Positions 1 through 7,673 of a stretch of 64,000 nt of DNA are shown piece by piece (position 1 is the first letter of the stretch; each line of letters starts with the position of its first letter). The notes beneath the pieces are model-generated. The model ran no database searches. It worked only from the letters and a program-made list of their open reading frames with translations, and was not told where the DNA came from. Origin of the DNA: Pseudomonas sp. efr-133-TYG-5. Its GTDB lineage: Bacteria > Pseudomonadota > Gammaproteobacteria > Pseudomonadales > Pseudomonadaceae. The stretch is taken from the NCBI RefSeq assembly GCF_030209175.1, contig NZ_JARVSM010000001.1, positions 2,418,001 to 2,482,000 of the forward strand, written 5' to 3'. Position numbers and translations under genes: made by a program.

Positions 1-311
1 CCGGCCTGGCCGAAGTGCTCGGGGCCAGCCCGGAGCAATTGGAGAACGCCGCCGAAATCGGCCTGGAACACAACCTCGGCCTGACCTGCGACCCGGTCGG
101 CGGCCTGGTGCAGGTGCCGTGCATCGAGCGCAATGCCATCGCTGCGGTGAAAGCAATCAACGCCACGCAAATGGCCCTGCGCGGCGACGGCAAGCACTTC
201 ATTTCCCTCGACCGGGTGATCCGCACCATGCGCGATACCGGCGCCGACATGCATGACAAGTACAAAGAGACTTCACGGGGCGGCCTGGCCGTGAACTGGG
301 TGGAGTGCTGA
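1..311 (+). CDS. sdaA: L-serine dehydratase (ammonia-lyase), C-terminal part
   Basis: This is the 3' end of a gene that begins before the window; about 103 codons are visible, read in frame from base 3. The enzyme deaminates L-serine to pyruvate and ammonia using a 4Fe-4S cluster. The visible part matches the end of single-chain bacterial serine dehydratases: [13 protein letters not shown] holds two conserved cysteines, then DTGADM and SRGGLAVN, ending in EC. In this family the last cysteine curls back to ligate the cluster. A serine transporter gene follows after 86 bases on the same strand, consistent with serine use. A small hairpin at 335-355 has no T-tract, so read-through is possible. 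Confidence 0.93.
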   Translation, partial: GLAEVLGASPEQLENAAEIGLEHNLGLTCDPVGGLVQVPCIERNAIAAVKAINATQMALRGDGKHFISLDRVIRTMRDTGADMHDKYKETSRGGLAVNWVEC

Positions 312-397
312 CGCGCCAGCCCTGACTGCCCCGGCAGGCCGTTCGTGGCGGCCTGTCAACCGTGAGCCCGAGCAAGAATAATAACGAGGCAAAAACG

Positions 398-1699
398 ATG
401 ACCGATGTACGTACACCTGCTGCCGAAAATCCCGCTGTAGATCGCACCCGCACACCCGCAATCGCCGCCAAGGGCTGGAGCAAATTCGACACCACCTGGA
501 TGCTCGGCCTGTACGGCACGGCGATTGGTGCCGGCACCCTGTTCCTGCCGATCAATGCCGGCGTCGGTGGCTTCTGGCCGCTGCTGATCCTGGCGTTGCT
601 GGCCTTCCCGATGACCTTCTTCGCCCACCGTGGCCTGACCCGCTTCGTGCTTTCGGGACGTTGCGGGGACATCACCGAAGTGGTTGAGGAGCACTTCGGC
701 ATCGGCGCCGGCAAACTGATTACCCTGCTGTATTTTTTCGCGATTTTCCCGATCCTGCTGGTGTACAGCGTGGCGCTGACCAACACCCTGAGCAGCTTTC
801 TCGAACACCAGTTGCACATCGCCCCGCCGCCCCGGGCGATCCTGTCACTGGCGCTGATCCTCGGCCTGATGGCCATCGTGCGTTGCGGCCAGGGCGTGAT
901 CGTCAAGGCCATGAGCGTGCTGGTCTACCCGTTCGTCGCCGCCCTGCTGTTGCTGGGGCTGAGTCTGATCCCGAACTGGAACGGCGCATTCTTCGCCAGC
1001 GCCCAGGAGCCGATGGCCCTGTCGGTGTTCCTCAAGACCTTGTGGCTGGCGATTCCGGTGATGGTGTTCTCGTTCAACCATTCGCCGATCATCTCGGCCT
1101 TCGCGGTCGAACAGAAACAGCGTTACGGCGACCAGGCCGAGCGCAAGAGCAGCGGTATCCTCGCCATGGCCCACGGCATGATGGTGGTGACCGTGATGTT
1201 CTTCTGCTTCAGCTGCGTACTGGCCCTGTCGCCGGCAGACCTGGCGGCGGCGAAGGCGCAGAACATCTCGATCCTGTCGTACCTGGCCAACCACTTCCAG
1301 ACGCCGGTCATCGCCTACGCCGCGCCGCTGATTGCGCTGGTGGCGATCACCAAATCCTTCCTCGGCCACTACATCGGGGCCAGCGAAGGTTTTCAGGGCC
1401 TGATCGTCAAGAGCCTGCGCAGCCGCGGCCGGGTGATGTCGGCGAGCTGGCTGAACCGCGCCACGGCGTTGTTCATGATCCTCAGTTGCTGGGCCGTGGC
1501 CACCTTCAACCCGAGCATTCTCGGCATAATCGAAACCCTGGGCGGGCCGGTGATTGCCTGCCTGCTGTTCCTGATGCCGATGTACTCAATCCGCCGCGTG
1601 CCAGCCTTGCGCCAGTATTCGGGCCAGGCGTCCAACGTGTTCGTGGTACTGATCGGCCTGATTGCACTGTCAGCGATCATCTACTCGGTTCTGCCCTGA
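398..1699 (+). CDS. sdaC: HAAAP-family serine/threonine:H+ symporter
   Basis: Inner-membrane amino-acid carrier of about 433 residues with roughly eleven hydrophobic segments. The segment GTAIGAGTLFLPINAG near the N-terminus is typical of the hydroxy/aromatic amino acid permease family (SdaC, TdcC). I place the start at ATG 398 because GAGG lies eight bases upstream; an in-frame GTG at 362 would add twelve residues without a ribosome site. It directly follows the serine dehydratase gene, so serine or threonine is the likely substrate. A strong intrinsic terminator follows the stop. The exact substrate cannot be fixed from sequence. Confidence 0.85.
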   Translation: MTDVRTPAAENPAVDRTRTPAIAAKGWSKFDTTWMLGLYGTAIGAGTLFLPINAGVGGFWPLLILALLAFPMTFFAHRGLTRFVLSGRCGDITEVVEEHFGIGAGKLITLLYFFAIFPILLVYSVALTNTLSSFLEHQLHIAPPPRAILSLALILGLMAIVRCGQGVIVKAMSVLVYPFVAALLLLGLSLIPNWNGAFFASAQEPMALSVFLKTLWLAIPVMVFSFNHSPIISAFAVEQKQRYGDQAERKSSGILAMAHGMMVVTVMFFCFSCVLALSPADLAAAKAQNISILSYLANHFQTPVIAYAAPLIALVAITKSFLGHYIGASEGFQGLIVKSLRSRGRVMSASWLNRATALFMILSCWAVATFNPSILGIIETLGGPVIACLLFLMPMYSIRRVPALRQYSGQASNVFVVLIGLIALSAIIYSVLP

Positions 1700-1717
1700 A
1701 ACGGCCCATAAATGACC

Positions 1718-1743
1718 AAGGCGAGCCATGAGCTCGCCTTTTT
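1718..1743 (+). terminator. Rho-independent terminator after sdaC
   Basis: AAGGCGAGC and GCTCGCCTT form a perfect 9-bp stem with the five-base loop CATGA, followed by a run of T. It lies 19 bases after the transporter stop codon and ends the sdaA-sdaC transcript. Confidence 0.9.
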
Positions 1744-1925
1744 CATGCCGTATCCATTGTCCAACAATTTTCCCGGCATGCCCCTTGCTACACCCCACTA
1801 GGCGCTGCACAGGCGCCCACATGAAGCAACAACACAGGCCACGGAATGGCCGATGATCCGGTCAAGCGAACCAACCCGATCACGGCCGGTCAACAACTGC
1901 ACGTTCAATCAGGCGGTGACGCATC

Positions 1926-2243
1926 ATGGACAATCCTTTTCAGATCATTACCGATGCCTTCGCGCCGGACTATCAGATCAACCTGAGCATTCAGGGCCTG
2001 GATGGCAGCATCATGCTGACGCTGTCCGACCGCGGCCGCATCGTCGCCAAGCGGATGATCAGCGCCGAACAGCGCAACGACCCCAAGCGCCTCAAACGCC
2101 TGGTGCAGAGCATTCAGTTCGGCATTGCCATCGAACAGGGTCACAGTGCCATGGCCATCCTCGAAGCCATGACCAGCGGCGACGGTTTCGCGCCGCCACC
2201 GCTTGCGAAGAAAGACTCGCCTCGGCCGGCGATGGGCCTTTAA
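1926..2243 (+). CDS. DUF3509 domain protein
   Basis: Small soluble protein of 105 residues. Its pattern (MDNPFQIITDAF, then a beta-rich stretch with RIVAKRMI) matches the DUF3509 family, found mainly in Pseudomonas and without known function. GGCGGTGAC is a plausible ribosome site before ATG 1926. The 182 bases between the upstream terminator and this gene hold only a small GC hairpin near 1801, and no clear promoter. The stop codon overlaps that of the convergent PsiE-like gene by four bases, so the two messages are complementary at their 3' ends. No enzymatic motif is visible. Confidence 0.75.
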   Translation: MDNPFQIITDAFAPDYQINLSIQGLDGSIMLTLSDRGRIVAKRMISAEQRNDPKRLKRLVQSIQFGIAIEQGHSAMAILEAMTSGDGFAPPPLAKKDSPRPAMGL

Positions 2244-2740
2244 AGCTCGCCCTTTTCGATCTCCGGGTGTTCCCCGGAGCCTGCGCCGAGCTTGCGTTGC
2301 GGCTTCTCGATCTTCACCGAGGGAAATTGCGACGAGGCGTAACGCACCACCAGGATCGAGAACGCCAGCAGCAGAATGCCGCCGCACAGGTAGATGATGC
2401 CCATGTCCGGCGGATTATGGTGCGAGACGTTGGAGATCAGCAGGCGCGTCAGTGCGGTGATCGCCACGTAGATCAGGAAGCGCACTGGCATGTGATTGGT
2501 CTTGAAGTAAATCCCGACCATCGCCCCCAGTTCCAGATAGATGAACAGCAACAGAATGTCATCGATCTTGATATGCCCTTCCTCGAGCATCCCGAGAAAC
2601 TCCATGACCGCCGCCCATGCGGTCACCGCACCAATGGCGAACAGCGCCAGGTAGTGGAACGTCTCGACGAACAGGTTGCCCAGGGACTCGGCCAGTTGAT
2701 GCACGTTTTGCCGCAGTTTCTCGGCCCAGTTGATTTTCAC
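2240..2740 (-). CDS. Phosphate-starvation-inducible PsiE-like membrane protein
   Basis: Inner-membrane protein of 166 residues with four hydrophobic segments and the arrangement seen in the PsiE family, including FKTNHMPVRFLIYVAITALT in the third. PsiE is induced by phosphate limitation in E. coli, but its activity is unknown. I prefer the GTG start at 2740, preceded by AAGGAAAC, over the longer reading from 2803, whose first 21 residues look non-native. The C-terminal 25 residues are charged and cytoplasmic. No Pho box could be assigned upstream. Confidence 0.78.
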   Translation of the reverse strand: MKINWAEKLRQNVHQLAESLGNLFVETFHYLALFAIGAVTAWAAVMEFLGMLEEGHIKIDDILLLFIYLELGAMVGIYFKTNHMPVRFLIYVAITALTRLLISNVSHHNPPDMGIIYLCGGILLLAFSILVVRYASSQFPSVKIEKPQRKLGAGSGEHPEIEKGEL

Positions 2741-2985
2741 GATGAGTTTCCTTAGCCCGATGCGAGCGGATGATGCATGTTGGACGTGACGGTTTTCCTG
2801 CACGGCACTCGGCCATGCAGAAAGAAGGCCACACCATCATGGCGAGCGGCCCCGAACGGCGCACCGTGGCGTTTGGCCGCAGCCTGTTGCCTGGGGTACC
2901 GCTGCCGCTCGATCTGACAAATGCCGAATCCGGTCTACATTGAAAAGCCACTACCCAAAGCGCAGGGATTCGCTTATCCTTTTCG

Positions 2986-3001
2986 CTGTATATAGATACA
3001 G
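2986..3001 (+). promoter_or_regulatory. LexA (SOS) box upstream of yebG
   Basis: CTGTATATAGATACAG matches the gammaproteobacterial LexA operator CTGT-N8-ACAG exactly and is a near-perfect palindrome with an AT-rich core. It lies 43 bases before the yebG start codon. yebG is a known SOS gene in E. coli, so the site and gene fit each other. The rest of the gap 2741-3044 between the divergent genes shows nothing else I can name. Confidence 0.9.
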
Positions 3002-3044
3002 TAGTCGCGAAGACAACTTAATGTGAAGGCATGTGAGGTGGTGA

Positions 3045-3383
3045 ATGGCCGTCGAAGTGGTATACCGCAGCAGCCGAGATCTGGAGCGCTTGTTCATGGA
3101 TAAAGCCGAAGCTGACCGTCATGACAAAATGCTCGAACTGGCCGAGATGCTGTCCGAAGTGTTGCAAAAAGCCGTGCCGTCGTTGAACGAGCAGCAGGTT
3201 GAAGAAGTCGGGATCTACATGGCGAAGAACCGCGATGTGTTCGCCAAGGCCTTCAAGAGCCAGCCCGATGCGCTGTCGGAGCTGATCAATGCACCGGCCC
3301 AGGCAGTCGAAAAAGCCGAAACGGCTGAAGCGGAAGAAGAAGCACCAGTGAAACCGGCCAAAGCGGCGAAGGCTGCCAAGTAA
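3045..3383 (+). CDS. yebG: YebG family DNA-damage-inducible protein
   Basis: Protein of 112 residues. The first 75 form the YebG domain (MAVEVVYRSSRDLERLFMDK, then a helical part ending in VGIYMAKNRD). The remaining 35 residues are a low-complexity Ala/Glu/Lys/Pro tail. YebG is a small SOS-induced protein of unclear role, proposed to associate with DNA. GAGGTG lies five bases before ATG 3045, and a consensus LexA box lies upstream, so repression by LexA and induction by DNA damage are likely. The gene converges on the leucine-dehydrogenase homologue, with a long perfect inverted repeat between them. Confidence 0.88.
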   Translation: MAVEVVYRSSRDLERLFMDKAEADRHDKMLELAEMLSEVLQKAVPSLNEQQVEEVGIYMAKNRDVFAKAFKSQPDALSELINAPAQAVEKAETAEAEEEAPVKPAKAAKAAK

Positions 3384-3396
3384 GCAGCGCCTGATC

Positions 3397-3472
3397 AAAA
3401 GATCGCAGCCTGCGCCAGCGCTTGCGGGAAAATCCATTCCCATGCAGGAGCTGGCGCAGGCTGCGATCTTTT
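3397..3472. repeat. Inverted repeat with perfect 23-bp arms (dispersed family, copy 1)
   Basis: The left arm at 3397-3419 begins AAAAGATCGCAGCCTGCGCC, and the right arm at 3450-3472 is its exact reverse complement. The loop is 30 bases. It fills the gap between convergent yebG and the dehydrogenase gene, whose stop codon lies six bases away. With A and T runs at its ends it can act as a two-way terminator. A second copy is at 38152-38219. Confidence 0.85.
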
Positions 3473-3477
3473 GCGTT

Positions 3478-4497
3478 TCAGCGATACAGCACTTTCTCTG
3501 CCAGCTCATCCGCCACCCGCGCCGGCGAGCGCTTTTCCGCCTGCGCATGGGCAAACACTTCGGTCAGCCGCGAGGCGATCTTCGACAGGTGCGCCGTGAT
3601 CGTCCCCAGTTCCTCCCCGCGATGCTTGAGCGACACATAGATCAGGCCACCGGCGTTGATCACGTAATCCGGTGCATAGAGGATGCCGCGTCGCTCCAGC
3701 TGATCGGCGACGTCGAGGTGGGTCAGTTGATTGTTCGCCGAACCGGCCACCGCCGAGCAGCGCAGTTGCGTCACGGTGTGGCTGTTGAGCACGCCACCGA
3801 GACCGCACGGCGCAAGAATGTCGCAGGGCGTACTGAGCAAGGCGTCGTTGGCAATCGGATGGGCATTGAGCTGTTCCATCGCCAGTTGCACCTTGCCGTG
3901 ATCGATATCGCTGACCAGCAGCTCCGCACCCGCCGCGTGCAGCTGTTCGGCCAGGGCATAACCGACGTTGCCCAGGCCCTGGATCGCCACGCGCAGGCCT
4001 TCGAGATTATCGCTGCCCAGCCGCGCCATCGCGGTGGCGCGAATGCCGGTGAACACGCCCATCGCCGCATGTGGCGCCGGGTCGCCGGCGGAGGTGGTGC
4101 TGGTGACATGCTGGGTCTGCTGGGCGATGCAATCCATGTCCGCCACCGAGGTACCGCTGTCGATGGCGGTGATGTAGCGGCCGTCGAGTTGCTGGATGCA
4201 GCGGCCGAACGCTTCGAACAGCGCGGCGCGGTTCTCGACATGCGCCGGACGAACGATCACCGCGACGCCACCGCCCTGCTCCAGACCGGCCAACGCCGCC
4301 TTGTAGCTCATGCCCTGGGCCAGGCGTATGGCGTCCTCGACCGCGGATTCGTCGTTCGGATAGGCAAGATAGCGGCAACCGCCCAGGGCCGGCCCGAGGC
4401 GACTGTTATGAATGGCAATGACCGCCTTCAATCCGGTGACCGGATCAACGCTAAGGTGCAGCGATTCCAGGCGAGTGCTTTGCATGAGAGCGAACAT
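3478..4497 (-). CDS. Leu/Val/Phe-type amino-acid dehydrogenase homologue lacking the catalytic lysine
   Basis: Protein of 339 residues with the two-domain Glu/Leu/Phe/Val dehydrogenase fold. Such enzymes deaminate branched-chain amino acids oxidatively with NAD. The N-terminal part has RLGPALGGCR and GMSYKAALAGL, whose lysine (residue 66) binds the substrate carboxylate. The nucleotide-binding part has QGLGNVGYALA, followed by CDILAPCGLGG and GSANNQL. The glycine-rich motif normally reads GGGK, with the lysine as catalytic base. Here it reads GGGVAVI, with valine 78 encoded by GTC at 4264-4266. Asp113 in TAIDSGTS is kept. Activity is therefore doubtful. The gene stands alone on its strand. 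Confidence 0.85.
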   Translation of the reverse strand: MFALMQSTRLESLHLSVDPVTGLKAVIAIHNSRLGPALGGCRYLAYPNDESAVEDAIRLAQGMSYKAALAGLEQGGGVAVIVRPAHVENRAALFEAFGRCIQQLDGRYITAIDSGTSVADMDCIAQQTQHVTSTTSAGDPAPHAAMGVFTGIRATAMARLGSDNLEGLRVAIQGLGNVGYALAEQLHAAGAELLVSDIDHGKVQLAMEQLNAHPIANDALLSTPCDILAPCGLGGVLNSHTVTQLRCSAVAGSANNQLTHLDVADQLERRGILYAPDYVINAGGLIYVSLKHRGEELGTITAHLSKIASRLTEVFAHAQAEKRSPARVADELAEKVLYR

Positions 4498-4681
4498 CGG
4501 CAGGCTCCCGAATCACTTCTGGTAGACGCCAGTATAGGCTTGCGCCTGAAAATTGCTGGAGCGCGCCGGAATAAGTCCGCGCGCCCGCCAGCGCTTTGGG
4601 AATAACCTGAGCGCAGCGCGGCGCCGCACTGGACGAATGCCCCAGACAAGGCTAAAAACGAGGCATTGCCCGGAGATTGCG

Positions 4682-5485
4682 ATGACCCCGCGCCAACGTT
4701 TTTTCGACTGTCTGCACCGCTCCCCTTCCGCGCTGTTCGAAGCCGCGCTGTGGATGGCGGCCGAGCATGACAAGGAGGTCGATCCCCAAGCGTTGCTGCA
4801 GGACTTCAAGGAATTGCAATTGAAGGTCAGCTACGGTTTGCCGATGCTGCCGGTCAGCGAACTGGCGCAACCGTTGCTGCGCCGGCTCAACGACCTGGGA
4901 TTCGCCCAGGACGATTTCACCCCGCTGCGCCCGCAGGCGGCGTTGCTGCACAGGGTTCTGCACACCCGCCGCGGGCAACCGCTGACCCTGGCGCTGATCA
5001 GCCTGGAGCTGGCCCGGCGCCTGGAGATCCCGCTGGTCGGCGTCAACTTCCCCGGACATTTCCTGTTGCGCGTGCCCGGCGCCGATCATCTGCTCGACCC
5101 GTGCGGCGGCCGGCGCCTGTACCCCAACGACTGGCGCGAGCTGCTGCAACGCCAGTACGGCCATCACATGAAACTCAGCGCCGAACACCTGCTGACCGCC
5201 ACCCCGGTGCAGATGCTCCAGCGCCTGTCGCGCAACCTGCGCCAGCTGCACCTGAGCCACGACGATTTCATCGCTGCCCTGATCGACGCCGAACGCGTGC
5301 TCGAGCTGGGCAACGCCAGTGCCGCCGATTACCTGGCCCGCGCCAGCCTGTATCAGCGCCTCGACTGCCCGAACGCCGAGCGCTTCGATCTGGAACACGC
5401 CCTGCTGCTCAGCGACGATCCGATCCAGCGCCTGCGTCTGACCGAGCGGCTGGGGCATCTGCCCCCCAACTCGGTCGTTCATTGA
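4682..5485 (+). CDS. SirB1 family (transglutaminase-like) protein
   Basis: Soluble protein of 267 residues. The SirB1/transglutaminase-like core spans about residues 40-190 (HRVLHTRRGQPLTLALISLE, then GVNFPGHFLLRV and HLLDPCGGRRL), followed by a TPR-like helical C-terminus (residues 190-260). The E. coli relative (YchA/SirB1) lies in the prfA-prmC region, and its function is unknown. I chose ATG 4682, where the family similarity starts, over a longer reading from 4553 that would include non-conserved sequence. It is flanked by genes on the other strand and has no obvious operon partner. Confidence 0.8.
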   Translation: MTPRQRFFDCLHRSPSALFEAALWMAAEHDKEVDPQALLQDFKELQLKVSYGLPMLPVSELAQPLLRRLNDLGFAQDDFTPLRPQAALLHRVLHTRRGQPLTLALISLELARRLEIPLVGVNFPGHFLLRVPGADHLLDPCGGRRLYPNDWRELLQRQYGHHMKLSAEHLLTATPVQMLQRLSRNLRQLHLSHDDFIAALIDAERVLELGNASAADYLARASLYQRLDCPNAERFDLEHALLLSDDPIQRLRLTERLGHLPPNSVVH

Positions 5486-5515
5486 CCGCGAAACGTCGCG
5501 CCGCTGCTTGAGCGC

Positions 5516-6871
5516 TCAACTTTCCAGCGTCTGCCCGACCGGCGTCGGCGCCTGCAATTCCCCCGGTGCACGCACTTGAATGATCAACAACGCAGCAATC
5601 ACTGCCGGAATCGCGCAGAAGAAGAAAATCTGCTCGACCGGAAGGTGCATCGCCAGCAACAGGCTGCCGAACAGCGGCCCGAGAATCGAACCGAAACGGC
5701 CGACGCCCAGCGCCCAACCAGTGCCGGTGGCGCGTACGTGCGCCGGGTAGAAGTTGCTGGCAAACGCGTTGAGCGTCAGCTGCCCACCGATGATGCAGAA
5801 CCCGGCGGCGAACACACAGGCCACCAGATAACGCGGGTTGTCGTGATTGAGACCGAGCAGCACGGTACACAGCGCCGCCCCGGCGAGCACTGCGCAGAGC
5901 AGGCGCACCTTGCGCTTGAGACGGTCGGCGAACCAGGCCATGCAGATTGCCCCGAGCGTGCCGGCGAAGAGGAACATCGAGGTCACCAGGTTGGCTTCGT
6001 TGAGCTGCAGACCACTTTCCAGCAGCAGCGACGGCAGCCAGCTGATCATGAAATACAACAGAATCAGGCTGACGAAAAACGTCGCCCAGATCAGCAGCGT
6101 CGGCTTCGCGTAGCCGTGGCGAAACAGCTCGACCACCGTCAGCTGGCTGCCCTGTTCGCGCTCGTTCTGCGCGACCGAGGCGGGCGGCGGTTGCCAGTCC
6201 GGCAGCATGCGCGCGGTGACTTTGCGCAAGCGCACATACGGTGGCGCGTCGCGCAGCAGGCGCGGCAGCGATTCCGGCAAGCGCCAGCAGAGAAACGGGA
6301 ACAGCAGCAACGGGGTCACGCCGCCGGCGAGGAACACTGCCTGCCAGCCGAAACGGTCGATGAAGCCGGCGGCGACAAAACCACCCGCCGCGCCACCGAA
6401 GGAGAAACCGCATGCCGCCAGCGTCACCATCAGCGTGCGCAGGCGTGGCGGCGAATACTCGGACATCAACGCCATGGCGCTGGGCATTGCCCCGCCCATG
6501 CCGATGCCGCAGATGAAGCGCGCGATCATCAGCGTATTGAGTGAGTCGGCGAACACCATCAGCACCGTCAGGCTGGCGTAGATCAGGACGCAGGCGAGCA
6601 GGATGCGCCGCACGCCGAAGCGATCGGCCAGCGGTGTCACCGCAAGGGAGCCGAGCGTCAGGCCGAGCAGGTTGGCGCTGAACACCGGGCCGAACGCGGC
6701 TTTTTCCAGGCCCCAGTCCTGAGCCAGCGCCGGCACCACATAACCGAGCACCTGGGCGTCGTAGCCATCGGTGACCAGCAGCAGGGCGAGCAGGATCAAG
6801 AGCAACCACTGATATCGGGACACGGGACGGGCGTCGAGTGCCGCACGGAAGCTGGCAATCTGGTTATGCAT
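5516..6871 (-). CDS. MFS transporter, aromatic acid:H+ symporter type
   Basis: Inner-membrane carrier of 451 residues with twelve predicted helices and a long central cytoplasmic loop (about residues 200-250). The first helix carries DGYDAQVLGYVVPAL, where DGYD is the hallmark of the aromatic acid symporters (PcaK, MhpT, BenK). The loop 2-3 motif PLADRFGVRR is typical of MFS proteins. It is the last gene on the strand carrying hmgA-fahA-maiA, 154 bases after maiA and separated by two hairpins, so a phenylpropanoid or homogentisate-type aromatic acid is a reasonable substrate. That is inference; the hairpins may uncouple it from the operon. Confidence 0.82.
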   Translation of the reverse strand: MHNQIASFRAALDARPVSRYQWLLLILLALLLVTDGYDAQVLGYVVPALAQDWGLEKAAFGPVFSANLLGLTLGSLAVTPLADRFGVRRILLACVLIYASLTVLMVFADSLNTLMIARFICGIGMGGAMPSAMALMSEYSPPRLRTLMVTLAACGFSFGGAAGGFVAAGFIDRFGWQAVFLAGGVTPLLLFPFLCWRLPESLPRLLRDAPPYVRLRKVTARMLPDWQPPPASVAQNEREQGSQLTVVELFRHGYAKPTLLIWATFFVSLILLYFMISWLPSLLLESGLQLNEANLVTSMFLFAGTLGAICMAWFADRLKRKVRLLCAVLAGAALCTVLLGLNHDNPRYLVACVFAAGFCIIGGQLTLNAFASNFYPAHVRATGTGWALGVGRFGSILGPLFGSLLLAMHLPVEQIFFFCAIPAVIAALLIIQVRAPGELQAPTPVGQTLES

Positions 6872-6959
6872 CGCAAGGTACCTGTTTTGTTTTTATGTTT
6901 GTCGGTGCGGGCGGCCAGTGATCGTTGCCACGCGCCCCGCAGGATCGCCGGCAACAACG

Positions 6960-7021
6960 CCTGGCGTCCGTTGCGACGCCAGGTGTCGCGACAGGCGTTC
7001 CCACGCAGCACGCGGGAACGC
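6960..7021. repeat. Two adjacent intergenic hairpins
   Basis: CCTGGCGTC/GACGCCAGG (6960-6968 with 6975-6983) and GCGTTCCC/GGGAACGC (6995-7002 with 7014-7021) form two GC-rich stem-loops between maiA and the MFS gene. The second resembles a common GGGAACGC intergenic element of fluorescent pseudomonads. Neither has a T-run, so they more likely mark mRNA processing or partial termination than a full stop. Confidence 0.6.
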
Positions 7022-7025
7022 TCGA

Positions 7026-7661
7026 TTACGGGGTATCGGGCTGATTTGCCGGATGCGCCTGGATGAACGCCGGATGTTCCGCCGCCAGCGCCGCCACCCG
7101 TCGAATCCGTGGGTACGGCTCCAGGCTCACGTGGAAGCGCTCGGCTGCGTACAACTGCGGGATCAAGTAAGCATCGGCCAGCCCCGGCTCGGCGCCGAAG
7201 CAGAAGCCGCTGTCTGCGATCAACTGCTCCACCGTCGCCAGGCCCTGGCTGATCCAGTGGCCGATCCACTGCGTCACCTGCATTTCATCCTGGCCCGTCT
7301 CGCGCAGACGATTGAGCACGCTGACGTTGTGCAGCGGATGCACGTCGCAACCGATTACTGCCGCCACGCCCCGCACTCTGGCGCGCGCGACCAGATCGGC
7401 GGGGAGCAGCGGCCGCTGTGGATAACGCTCCTCCAGGTACTCGATGATCGCCGGCGACTGGATCAGCAACGCGCCGTCATCGGTGCGCAGTGCCGGCACC
7501 CGGCCCTGCGGATTGAGCGCCAGGTAGGCCGCCTGCCGATGCTCGCCACCCGCCGGCGCGATCAGGTTGACCGGCAGCGCGTGGTAGTCGAGGCCCTTCA
7601 GCGCCAGAGCGATGCGCACGCGGTACGACGAGGTCGAGCGGTAATAGGTATAGAGGTCCAT
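7026..7661 (-). CDS. maiA: Maleylacetoacetate isomerase (zeta-class GST)
   Basis: Enzyme of 211 residues that uses glutathione to isomerise maleylacetoacetate to fumarylacetoacetate, the second step of homogentisate breakdown. The N-terminal thioredoxin-like domain begins MDLYTYYRSTSSYRVRIAL, with the Ser-Ser-x-R active-site pattern of zeta GSTs, followed by NPQGRVPAL and QSPAIIEYLEERYP. A helical GST domain fills residues 90-211. It starts 12 bases after fahA, in the order hmgA-fahA-maiA. That context makes the assignment secure. Confidence 0.94.
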   Translation of the reverse strand: MDLYTYYRSTSSYRVRIALALKGLDYHALPVNLIAPAGGEHRQAAYLALNPQGRVPALRTDDGALLIQSPAIIEYLEERYPQRPLLPADLVARARVRGVAAVIGCDVHPLHNVSVLNRLRETGQDEMQVTQWIGHWISQGLATVEQLIADSGFCFGAEPGLADAYLIPQLYAAERFHVSLEPYPRIRRVAALAAEHPAFIQAHPANQPDTP

Positions 7662-7673
7662 GAGCCGCTCCTG

